From positions 1,240,001-1,304,000 of the forward strand of contig NZ_CP047409.1 of assembly GCF_013487865.1 (NCBI RefSeq): a stretch of DNA of 64,000 nt. Reading direction: 5' to 3'. Below are positions 55,217 through 62,756 of the stretch, piece after piece. Source of the DNA: Lactobacillus johnsonii (GTDB lineage Bacteria; Bacillota; Bacilli; Lactobacillales; Lactobacillaceae). Below the pieces are notes generated by a model. It was not told where the DNA came from. It worked only from the letters and a program-made list of their open reading frames with translations, and made no database searches. A program made the translations under genes and the position numbers. The first letter of the stretch is position 1. Every line of letters starts with the position of its first letter.

Positions 55217-56320
55217 TCATTGGCTTACCCACTGTGCACCACCCAAGTTATAGGCAGTTTTCCCGTGCATTTTCTTTACTGCAAAATAATTCCAAGTACT
55301 ATCTTTACGTAATTTCTTCTCGGTTTTCTTTTCAAAAGCCGGATCCGTATAAACTTGCGCATCATGTTCTAATTTAACTTTACCAACCTGTGCTTTCGGA
55401 GCAAACTCGTTGTAATTTTTTAAATTATCATAACTAATCCAAATATTAGGTTTTACATGATAAAAAAGTCGATTATCTTTCATTTTAACTTGATCGACAT
55501 AAACTTTTTTACCATTTTTCAAATACATATAACCCGAAATTGATTCATTAGGATAAGCGGCTACTTCATAGTATCTTTTAAAGATACAATTTTCATGTAA
55601 AATAGTGGCCAATTTAACTGGATAATCTGTCAATATTCCTGAAACATTTTTTTCTGGGCGCAAATACTTCTTCATTTGAGTTTTTGTATTAATGCCCCAG
55701 AGTAAATACTTTTTATTATGCTCATCCAAATAATCAGCAGCTTTCTTAGCATAAAAATTATTTGCAAAATACTGCAGCATTGGTGATATTTTAAAATCAC
55801 CAGCTAATTGAGTTAGCGGAATTTGCGGCTCACTTTTATGAATTTTTAAAAGAGCTAGCTCTGAGAAAGATTCTAACAACACCCGATTTTGTAAATGATA
55901 TTTTTTGATTAAACTAAGTAGATTATTAATATCATTATCACTACTATCTTTTGGTTCAATCATAAATTTTACGTTAGAACTCTGATAACGTTTAAAGACA
56001 TCGACAAGACTATGAATGGATTCACCATTTTGATTTTTATATGTAATTAGATCATGATAAGGCAAGTTTGCAATACCTTTATCAATCCCAAAAACTCTAC
56101 TTAGGTTTTCATCATGGCTTACCACGAGAACATGATCAGCAGTTTGTTGTAAATCTAGTTCTAAATAGTCTACTTTTGCACATACTGCACGATCATATGC
56201 AACCCAACTATGCTCTGCAAACTTTCCTTGTTCATTATCCCCGCGGTGGGCGATGTTTAAAAAACCACAAGTAAAAGGAAAAATTAAAATAAGGAAACCA
56301 ACCAAAATATATTTATTCAT
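55217..56320 (-). CDS. Cell-surface glycerophosphodiester phosphodiesterase with SLAP-like tail
   Basis: A 367-residue exported protein. An N-terminal hydrophobic segment (about 3-21) acts as signal peptide or anchor; no convincing lipobox is seen. The GDPD TIM barrel has the catalytic pair His25 (AHRGDNEQ) and His69 (VSHDENL) and metal ligands Glu54 and Asp56 (LELDL). The C-terminal 110 residues contain two SLAP/SH3-like repeats ending in HGKTAYNLGGAQWVSQ, resembling the wall-binding SLAP domain of acidophilus-group S-layer proteins. Likely substrate is glycerophosphodiesters from lipids or teichoic acid. It lies alone between rsuA and the riboswitch. Confidence 0.85.
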   Translation of the reverse strand: MNKYILVGFLILIFPFTCGFLNIAHRGDNEQGKFAEHSWVAYDRAVCAKVDYLELDLQQTADHVLVVSHDENLSRVFGIDKGIANLPYHDLITYKNQNGESIHSLVDVFKRYQSSNVKFMIEPKDSSDNDINNLLSLIKKYHLQNRVLLESFSELALLKIHKSEPQIPLTQLAGDFKISPMLQYFANNFYAKKAADYLDEHNKKYLLWGINTKTQMKKYLRPEKNVSGILTDYPVKLATILHENCIFKRYYEVAAYPNESISGYMYLKNGKKVYVDQVKMKDNRLFYHVKPNIWISYDNLKNYNEFAPKAQVGKVKLEHDAQVYTDPAFEKKTEKKLRKDSTWNYFAVKKMHGKTAYNLGGAQWVSQ

Positions 56321-56332
56321 AATTCTATTTCT

Positions 56333-57034
56333 CTACTTAATTTCTTTTAGAGTAATTTCCTGATATTGGCCGCGTTTTAGAGTAGCTGGTAAAACTAATT
56401 TTCCCATGGAAATTCGATCTAATTCTATTACTTTCATCCCCACTGCTCCAAACATTCGCTTAATTTGGTGATACTTTCCCTCTTGAATTTCAATCTCAAT
56501 TTCTGATTGATCGGACTCTTTATCTTGCATCAAAATCTTTAATTCTGCTGGTTTTAGTTTTGTCCCATCACCTAATGTCATACCACTAGCAAAAACTTTA
56601 ACTTTCTCTTCATCAGCTACTCCAGCAATTTTTGCCCGATATTTTTTAGTAACATGTTTATTAGGAGCTAATAACTCATGCGCTAAAGCACCATCATTTG
56701 TTAACAATAATAAACCCGTCGTATCCTTATCCAGTCTGCCCACTGGTGCTATGTCTTTATAATGATCTTTAGGTTTAAGTAAAGAAAGAACAGTTTTTTG
56801 ACTTCTATCTTCTGTTGCTGAAATAACACCTTTAGGTTTATTGAGAAGAAAATAATGGTATTTCTGATATACCACTTTTTCTCCGTCAACTATTATTTCG
56901 TCGTCTTCTTTAACTTGCTCCTTGGGTGTCTTTACAACTTCCCCATTAACTGTCACAATCTTCTTTTTAATGAGATTATGAACTTCTTTACGTGAACCAA
57001 CATTCATGTTAGCCAAATACTTATCAATTCTCAT
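56333..57034 (-). CDS. rsuA: RsuA-family 16S rRNA pseudouridine synthase
   Basis: A 233-residue pseudouridine synthase with an N-terminal S4 RNA-binding domain (residues 1-50) and a catalytic domain in which Asp102 lies in VGRLDKDTTGLLLL. The most likely target is U516 of 16S rRNA. The ribosome binding site is weak (AAAG). It begins only 19 bases after the U run of the thiI terminator, so it needs read-through or a promoter inside thiI. Confidence 0.9.
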   Translation of the reverse strand: MRIDKYLANMNVGSRKEVHNLIKKKIVTVNGEVVKTPKEQVKEDDEIIVDGEKVVYQKYHYFLLNKPKGVISATEDRSQKTVLSLLKPKDHYKDIAPVGRLDKDTTGLLLLTNDGALAHELLAPNKHVTKKYRAKIAGVADEEKVKVFASGMTLGDGTKLKPAELKILMQDKESDQSEIEIEIQEGKYHQIKRMFGAVGMKVIELDRISMGKLVLPATLKRGQYQEITLKEIK

Positions 57035-57052
57035 ATATTTTGTCTTTCTAAA

Positions 57053-57082
57053 ATAAAAAGCGCTAGCATTCTGCTAGCACTT
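57053..57082 (-). terminator. Intrinsic terminator of thiI
   Basis: An 11-bp stem (57058-57068 with 57072-57082) with one G-U pair and a three-base loop, followed by a T-rich tail on the minus strand, directly after the thiI stop. Confidence 0.85.
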
Positions 57083-57084
57083 TC

Positions 57085-58302
57085 TTATAACAAGTCTGCG
57101 TCTTCTTGAGCCTTATCATCTAAGAATTTTTGATTTGGATAAATTGGTGTAATCTCCATTCCATCAATTGCTCGCTGAATCATTCCTTCAGCATCAAGTC
57201 TATCTTCTAGCTTACGTGCTTCATCCAATTTTGGTTTAGTCTTTGGACGCGGCGGAGCAAAAATTGTACAACAGTCTTCAAATGGTTCAATAGAAAGGTC
57301 GAATGTTCCGATTTGGTCAGCTAGCTTAATAATTTCAGTTTTATCCATTGTAGCGACTGGACGAAGAACTGGAGTTGAAGTTACATCATTAATTGCAACC
57401 ATTGATTCTAGTGTTTGAGATGCCACTTGACCAACTGATTCACCGTTGAAGATTGCTAACCCACCACGCATTGCACGAATACGATCTGCCAATTGCAACA
57501 TAAAACGGCGTTGAATGGTCATTAAGTAACCTTCTGGTAACTTTTCCTTAATTTGCTCTTGAATTTCAGTAAAAGGTACAGCAATAAAGTTAATTTTTCC
57601 AGAATAGTTAGCCAAAATTCCAGTTAACTCTTTTGCTTTAGCAAGTGCCTTTTCCGTAGTGTATGGAGGACTAAAGAAGTGCACCATATCAATTTCAACT
57701 CCACGCTTCATTGCTAAGTAAGAAGCTACGGGAGAATCGATACCACCTGATAACATCATAACTGCCTTTCCAGCAGTTCCGACCGGCATACCACCTGCTC
57801 CATGAAGAAGTTGGTTTGAAATATAGATTGCGTCTTGTCGAACTTCAATTCTCAAGACTAGGTCAGGCTCTTTCATTTGAACCTTTAAATTATCCATATT
57901 ATCAAATAGATAATCACCAATTATCATGTTTAACTGATTAGTGTCATATTCAAAATTATGGTCACTGCGTCTAGTATTAACTTTAAAGGTCATACCATCT
58001 TTAAAAGTTGCTTGCATCAATTCAAGGGATGCTTTTTTGATTGCATCAAGATTCTTATCAACTTTTATAGTTGGAGAATAAGTTTGAATACCAAAAACAA
58101 GTTTTAAACGTTGATCAATTTTCTCAAATGGTGCACCATTCAAGACAATGTGCATACGATCATGTTTAGGATGGATCTCAATTTCTGGAAAATCTTGCAA
58201 AGCTCTAGTTACATTACCAGCAAGTCTTCCAATAAAATCTTTTCGATTTTTTCCCTTAGTGGATAGTTCACCATAGCGAACCATTACTTCTGTATATTGC
58301 AT
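57085..58302 (-). CDS. thiI: tRNA 4-thiouridine sulfurtransferase / thiamine sulfur carrier
   Basis: ThiI makes 4-thiouridine at position 8 of tRNA. The 405-residue protein has the N-terminal ferredoxin-like and THUMP domains (residues 1-165) and a PP-loop ATPase with SGGIDS at 185-190. It ends without the rhodanese domain found in enterobacteria, as is usual in Firmicutes, so the sulfur must come from its dedicated desulfurase encoded nine bases upstream. Confidence 0.96.
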   Translation of the reverse strand: MQYTEVMVRYGELSTKGKNRKDFIGRLAGNVTRALQDFPEIEIHPKHDRMHIVLNGAPFEKIDQRLKLVFGIQTYSPTIKVDKNLDAIKKASLELMQATFKDGMTFKVNTRRSDHNFEYDTNQLNMIIGDYLFDNMDNLKVQMKEPDLVLRIEVRQDAIYISNQLLHGAGGMPVGTAGKAVMMLSGGIDSPVASYLAMKRGVEIDMVHFFSPPYTTEKALAKAKELTGILANYSGKINFIAVPFTEIQEQIKEKLPEGYLMTIQRRFMLQLADRIRAMRGGLAIFNGESVGQVASQTLESMVAINDVTSTPVLRPVATMDKTEIIKLADQIGTFDLSIEPFEDCCTIFAPPRPKTKPKLDEARKLEDRLDAEGMIQRAIDGMEITPIYPNQKFLDDKAQEDADLL

Positions 58303-58311
58303 AATTTCACC

Positions 58312-59466
58312 TTATTTCAAATGATTAATTTCAGCGAAGTGCTTATATATTTTATCAAAAACTGAAATAAATTGCTCAGCTTCTTCAATTGTATTACTTG
58401 GATCAAAACTTAGTCTAATTGCACCGGTAGCTAAATCATCATCTACCTTCATAGAATTCAAAGTTCCACTCTCAACACCACTTCTTGAAGAACATGCACT
58501 AGTAGTTGAAACATAAATATCTTCAGACTCAAGCGTATGAACTAAAGTTTCCCCGCGAATACCTTCTAATGAAAAACATAAAATACTTGGAACAAAATTA
58601 TCGTTAATTGGTGAAAAAATATGAATTCCTGGTTTTCCATTTAAATAGGAAACTATTTTATTTTTAACTGCTAATTCTTGCTCAGCATTTTTCTTTTCAT
58701 CAGCTAAATATAAACGCATAGCTTTAGCAGTTGCCGCAATTGCAGGTAAATTTTCAGTACTTGAACGTAAGGCCTTTTCTTGACCACCACCATCAATTAA
58801 CGGCTTAATCATTTTACCTTCTTTTTTATAAAGAATACCTACGCCACGAGGTGCATGAAATTTATGAGCTGATAGACTCATTAGGTCTACTCGATCAGTA
58901 AATACTTCATCCCAAACATCTTTTCCCAAAGCTTGGACATTATCAACATGAAAAGTAACGTTGGGATAATTTTCTAAAACCTTACTAATAGCTTTAATAG
59001 GTTGAATTGTACCAATCTCATTATTAACGCCCATAATTGAAACCAAAATTGTTTCTTTATCTAATGCTTCTTTTAAATCTTCAGGATTTACTTGTCCATT
59101 CTTATCAACTGGTAAAACAGTTATACGAAATCCTAAATTTTCTAAAGCACGTACTGAATTTGAAACTGCTGCATGTTCAACACTTGATGTAATAATATGG
59201 TTACCAAATTCTTTTTTAACTAAAGCAGTACCTTTGATTGCCCAATTATCAGATTCACTTCCACTAGATGTGAAAAATATCTCATATGGCTTAACATTCA
59301 ATAAATTAGCAATTTGCTTTCTAGAGGCTTCTAAAAGTTGATGAGATCGATCTCCCATTTTATGCAAACTTGAAGGATTTCCCCAGATATCCTTTGTTAC
59401 TTTATCATATGTCTCTAAAGCTGCAGGATAGACAGCTGTTGTAGCACTATTATCAAAATAGATCAA
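58312..59466 (-). CDS. nifS: Cysteine desulfurase (NifZ/NifS type) paired with ThiI
   Basis: A 384-residue PLP-dependent desulfurase. The PLP lysine is Lys202 (SLSAHKFHAPRG) and the persulfide cysteine is Cys325 in TTSACSSRSG. The longer, Ser-rich loop after the cysteine differs from the iscS paralogue at 23977-25131. In Bacillus the NifZ-ThiI pair makes 4-thiouridine, and the same pairing occurs here. The start is TTG at 59466 with GGGGAG about eight bases upstream. A terminator hairpin and a TTGAAG-TAAGAT promoter lie ahead of it. Confidence 0.93.
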   Translation of the reverse strand: MIYFDNSATTAVYPAALETYDKVTKDIWGNPSSLHKMGDRSHQLLEASRKQIANLLNVKPYEIFFTSSGSESDNWAIKGTALVKKEFGNHIITSSVEHAAVSNSVRALENLGFRITVLPVDKNGQVNPEDLKEALDKETILVSIMGVNNEIGTIQPIKAISKVLENYPNVTFHVDNVQALGKDVWDEVFTDRVDLMSLSAHKFHAPRGVGILYKKEGKMIKPLIDGGGQEKALRSSTENLPAIAATAKAMRLYLADEKKNAEQELAVKNKIVSYLNGKPGIHIFSPINDNFVPSILCFSLEGIRGETLVHTLESEDIYVSTTSACSSRSGVESGTLNSMKVDDDLATGAIRLSFDPSNTIEEAEQFISVFDKIYKHFAEINHLK

Positions 59467-59481
59467 TTTTCTTTCTCCCCT

Positions 59482-59509
59482 AAAAAACGACCATGAATGA
59501 TGGTCGTTT
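59482..59509 (-). terminator. Intrinsic terminator between ezrA and nifS
   Basis: A perfect 10-bp stem AAACGACCAT/ATGGTCGTTT (59500-59509 with 59485-59494) with a U run on the minus strand, ending about six bases before the nifS ribosome binding site. Confidence 0.8.
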
Positions 59510-59523
59510 GATAATCATATAAA

Positions 59524-59552
59524 ATCTTAACTTAAAAATACTGTCGCTTCAA
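59524..59552 (-). promoter_or_regulatory. Candidate promoter of nifS-thiI upstream of the hairpin
   Basis: TTGAAG (59547-59552), 17-base spacer and TAAGAT (59524-59529) on the minus strand, just after the ezrA stop. Its transcript would meet the terminator hairpin within about 10 to 15 bases. Confidence 0.45.
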
Positions 59553-59556
59553 TCAT

Positions 59557-61281
59557 TTACTCTTCTTCGCCTGCTTCTTGCTCGCTATAGTATTCTTTTT
59601 CAATTCTTTGATAGCTTCCTGGCTCCACCTTTTCTAATGCTGTGGCAATTATATCCAGTGCTTCCTTATATTCATATTTATTCTGGTACAAATCATAGGC
59701 TTCTTTACGTGCGCGTTTAATTTCAGGATTTGAAAGATATTTATTTGAATATTGCATAATTAATTCAACCAAATCAGCAGAATTCAAAATCTCATCTGCC
59801 TCTTTCTTTAAGCGCTTAATATCTTCTTGAATTTGAATCAATTCACTAGATATTTTTTCCATATTTATTCTAACTTGATTCAATTCATCATCTGTATGCT
59901 TAACTTCATTTAAGACTAAAGTATACATTTGAATAAAACTTTCAGGCTTTCCTGGTAGCTGACGCCGTTCAACTTTTCGATAAACTAAAGAAATTTCTTG
60001 CTTAAAATGAATTATAGAATCATTAGCGATTTTTTCTGCATCAAATAGTCCATCTATATCATTCGAGAGTTTTTTCTCAGTCTTTTCAATTTCTTTCAAA
60101 TTATCTAACATAGTTAGCCATTTATTCTCAATTTGAGAGTAAACACCGTTCCCATCAGCTAGCTTTTGACAGTCAACATCAAAGTCAGAATTCATTCGGC
60201 TAACTTGACTTTTTAGTTGTCTAGCTTCAGCTAGCTCTCCATGTGTCAATTCATAACTTTGATCAACATGCTCTAACTTAGCTACAAGTTGGTTAGATGC
60301 ATTTCCAACATGGGAAAGAATTTGAACAATTTTATCTTGATTTTTATCAACAAATGGTCGAGCTTTAAATTCTTTTGTAAGAATGTCATACAAGCTATCA
60401 ATTCGTGTACTTATTTCTTTGTTATTCTTTTCAACTTTTTCAAGCTCTAATTTGTTAAGATCCTTTTTAGTACTATCAACTAATTCTCTTAAACTCTTAA
60501 TTTCTTCTAATACATCGACCTCAGTAATTTTATACTTATCTTTTATCATTTGACGATAAGTATTGCTGAGTTCGCTAAGTTGGTCGGGAAAAACATTTTT
60601 CAACTCTTGATCAAAGTTCTCTACCTTAGGAAGATCTGTCTTTAAAGTAGTAAGATTTGTATCAATTTTAACTAATACTTTCTTTGCTTCTTCATGATCT
60701 CCTTCACCAGATAAGTTCTTTACAGTTTGAAAATCGCTCTCTAAAGTTGCAAGCTCTTCTTCAATCTGGTCAATTGCATTTCCGTAATTAAAAGACTGGG
60801 ATAATATTTTTTTACGTAATTGCTGATAATCTTTTGATAAAGCAGCATAGTGTTTTTGATTATCTCGATTTGCTTCGAGTAAATTAGTAAATACTTGCTT
60901 ACTGTGTTCTACATTATCTTGATTAGTCTGCAATAATTCTGTTGCTTCTTTAATTAATTGGCGAGTTTTTATTAAATTAAATTTTGCATTAAGTCCAGCT
61001 GCTTGTTCAAGAAGATGCTTTAATTCTCCAACGTCCTTAGTGTCAACTTTTTGATATACTTTCTGCCATCTTTTAAAAGTTTCCAAACTTTTTCCGGCTA
61101 ATTCCATTTTCTCTAAACGTTTAATATCTTCTTCAACGCTAATATCTTTTAATTCATCAGTTAGCGCATCTAATTCCGCAATCTGATGATTAAAATACTT
61201 ATTAAGAATAACAACTGTAGCAATAGCAGCAATTATAGCAATCAATATTACAATAATAAGAATAGATAACCCTGATGACAT
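59557..61281 (-). CDS. ezrA: Septation ring regulator EzrA
   Basis: EzrA is a membrane-anchored coiled-coil protein that modulates FtsZ assembly and links division to wall synthesis. The 574-residue product has one N-terminal span (about 5-27, LSILIIVILIAIIAAIATVVIL) and spectrin-like coiled coils throughout, ending in a Glu-rich tail. An ATG at 61293 opens the frame, but GGAGGG is four bases before the ATG at 61281. An extended -10 box TGG-TATAAT (61305-61310) lies upstream on the minus strand. Confidence 0.93.
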   Translation of the reverse strand: MSSGLSILIIVILIAIIAAIATVVILNKYFNHQIAELDALTDELKDISVEEDIKRLEKMELAGKSLETFKRWQKVYQKVDTKDVGELKHLLEQAAGLNAKFNLIKTRQLIKEATELLQTNQDNVEHSKQVFTNLLEANRDNQKHYAALSKDYQQLRKKILSQSFNYGNAIDQIEEELATLESDFQTVKNLSGEGDHEEAKKVLVKIDTNLTTLKTDLPKVENFDQELKNVFPDQLSELSNTYRQMIKDKYKITEVDVLEEIKSLRELVDSTKKDLNKLELEKVEKNNKEISTRIDSLYDILTKEFKARPFVDKNQDKIVQILSHVGNASNQLVAKLEHVDQSYELTHGELAEARQLKSQVSRMNSDFDVDCQKLADGNGVYSQIENKWLTMLDNLKEIEKTEKKLSNDIDGLFDAEKIANDSIIHFKQEISLVYRKVERRQLPGKPESFIQMYTLVLNEVKHTDDELNQVRINMEKISSELIQIQEDIKRLKKEADEILNSADLVELIMQYSNKYLSNPEIKRARKEAYDLYQNKYEYKEALDIIATALEKVEPGSYQRIEKEYYSEQEAGEEE

Positions 61282-61353
61282 AATACCCTCCATATTTCAT
61301 ATTAATTATACCAGACTTCATCTTAATACCAGCTAGAAAATCTTGACTTTTAC

Positions 61354-61382
61354 TTGCTTTAAAACATATTTCTTACTATAAT
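61354..61382 (+). promoter_or_regulatory. Promoter of rpsD
   Basis: TTGCTT (61354-61359), 17-base spacer and TATAAT (61377-61382) on the plus strand, giving a leader of about 170 bases. Confidence 0.7.
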
Positions 61383-61388
61383 AGTCTT

Positions 61389-61548
61389 CGTGTAAAATAT
61401 TTGCAGCAATAAGTGACAAGAACGTCAACATCTTGAGGCGTTTAGTGAACGAGTAACCCGCGCTGCACTGGGCGAAACATGCAACTTGAGATGCACGAAT
61501 GTTGAACTTATTTCTCATATTTTACTCCAAAAAATTACTATTTTTTAT
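61389..61548 (+). promoter_or_regulatory. S4-binding type leader of rpsD
   Basis: A long structured leader containing GCGTTTAGTGAACGAGTAAC, GCGCTGCACTGGGCG and complementary GATGCAC segments up to the ribosome binding site. Firmicute rpsD leaders are known to bind S4 in a pseudoknot that represses translation or transcription; size, position and these segments fit that type. A minus-strand frame over this region is not coding. Confidence 0.7.
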
Positions 61549-61560
61549 GGAGGATTTTTT

Positions 61561-62172
61561 ATGTCAAGATATACTGGTCCAAGTTGGAAACGTTCAAGAC
61601 GCTTAGGTATCTCACTTTCAGGTACTGGTAAGGAAATTAGCCGTCGTAACTACGCACCTGGTGATCATGGTCCTAACAACCGTGCAAAGGTTTCCGAATA
61701 TGGTCAACAATTAAAAGAAAAGCAAAAGTTACGTTGGATGTTTGGTTTAAATGAACGTCAATTCCAAAACTTATTCATCCGTGCCGGCAAGATTCGTGAA
61801 GGTAAGCACGGTGTTAACTTTATGGCTTTACTTGAAAGACGTTTAGACAACATCGTTTACCGCTTAGGTTTAGCTTCAACTAGAGAACAAGCTAGACAAC
61901 TTGTTAACCATGGTCACATCTTAGTAGATGGCAAGCGTGTTGACATTCCTTCATACGAAGTTAAAGTTGGTCAAGAAATCAGCTTAAGAGATAAGTCAAA
62001 GAACTTGCAACAAGTTAAGGACGCTTTAGATGCAGTTGTATCACGTCCACCATTTGTTTCATTTGACGACAGCAAGATGACTGGTACTTTAGTTCGTCTT
62101 CCAGAACGTGACGAAATGGAACCAGAAGTTGATGAAGCTCTTATCGTTGAATGGTACAACAAGAAGCTTTAA
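61561..62172 (+). CDS. rpsD: 30S ribosomal protein S4
   Basis: S4 nucleates assembly of the 16S rRNA 5' domain and binds its own leader. The product has the standard 203 residues and the family start [20 protein letters not shown], an S4 domain (about 93-155, [20 protein letters not shown]) and a conserved C-terminus. The frame is open 25 codons further upstream into the leader, but the ATG at 61561 has GGAGG at 61549-61553. The zinc-binding cysteines of some S4 proteins are absent. It is monocistronic with a strong terminator. Confidence 0.98.
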   Translation: MSRYTGPSWKRSRRLGISLSGTGKEISRRNYAPGDHGPNNRAKVSEYGQQLKEKQKLRWMFGLNERQFQNLFIRAGKIREGKHGVNFMALLERRLDNIVYRLGLASTREQARQLVNHGHILVDGKRVDIPSYEVKVGQEISLRDKSKNLQQVKDALDAVVSRPPFVSFDDSKMTGTLVRLPERDEMEPEVDEALIVEWYNKKL

Positions 62173-62190
62173 TACTTACTGCTTCATTAC

Positions 62191-62224
62191 AAAAAAGTCT
62201 TTCCTCTTTTGGAAAGACTTTTTT
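62191..62224 (+). terminator. Intrinsic terminator of rpsD
   Basis: A 14-bp stem (62191-62204 with 62211-62224) with a six-base loop and T run, 19 bases after the rpsD stop. Confidence 0.9.
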
Positions 62225-62289
62225 GTTTTCTTCTTTTCCACTTGCTACACTAAGAATGTAATATTTTATTATAAAAAGGAAAAAGAAAT

Positions 62290-62754
62290 ATGACTGAAGA
62301 TTTAAATACACGTCTTGAACATGCTGCTAAAGGCATTACTCCTCAAACTTGTCCCGATGAACGGAGAAGATATTTAGGTTCTTTACGTGAACGAGTTCTA
62401 GTAAGAATGACTGTAAAAGAAACCGATAACTCGACCTTAGATACTTTGTTTTTAGACCATTTAAATGACTTTAAAAATTACACTATCTTAATTAATGGTA
62501 AAATGCCTCAAAATAAATTTATTAGTAAATTAATGAGTTTGTGTTCACAAAAAGATATTAAGTTCACTTTAATAAATGACGAGACTGCCAAAAACGAACC
62601 AGACTCCACTGGCATTTTAGTAGTTTCAAAAACTGCTATTAATCATTATAGAATTGATATCAACCAAGTATATGCTCCAGAAGTACCACATGAAAAATTA
62701 TCAAAACCAAAAAAAGAAAATTTCTGGGACAAATTATTTAGAAAAAAGGACTAA
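62290..62754 (+). CDS. DUF1694 (YueI) family protein
   Basis: A 154-residue soluble protein that begins MTEDLNTRLEHAAKGI and contains the family-like DERRRYLGSLRERVLVRMT (about 24-42) and a central alpha/beta region (ILINGKMPQNKFISKLMSLC). The C-terminal tail is lysine-rich (KKENFWDKLFRKKD). YueI-like proteins have no established function; the fold may be ribosomal L7Ae-like. It ends two bases before rarA, with which it is probably cotranscribed. Confidence 0.82.
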   Translation: MTEDLNTRLEHAAKGITPQTCPDERRRYLGSLRERVLVRMTVKETDNSTLDTLFLDHLNDFKNYTILINGKMPQNKFISKLMSLCSQKDIKFTLINDETAKNEPDSTGILVVSKTAINHYRIDINQVYAPEVPHEKLSKPKKENFWDKLFRKKD

Positions 62755-62756
62755 TT

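Noticed and set aside
61333-61518. A 61-codon minus-strand frame in the rpsD leader
   Set aside because: It covers the rpsD promoter and structured S4-type leader; the sequence is better explained as RNA regulatory structure.
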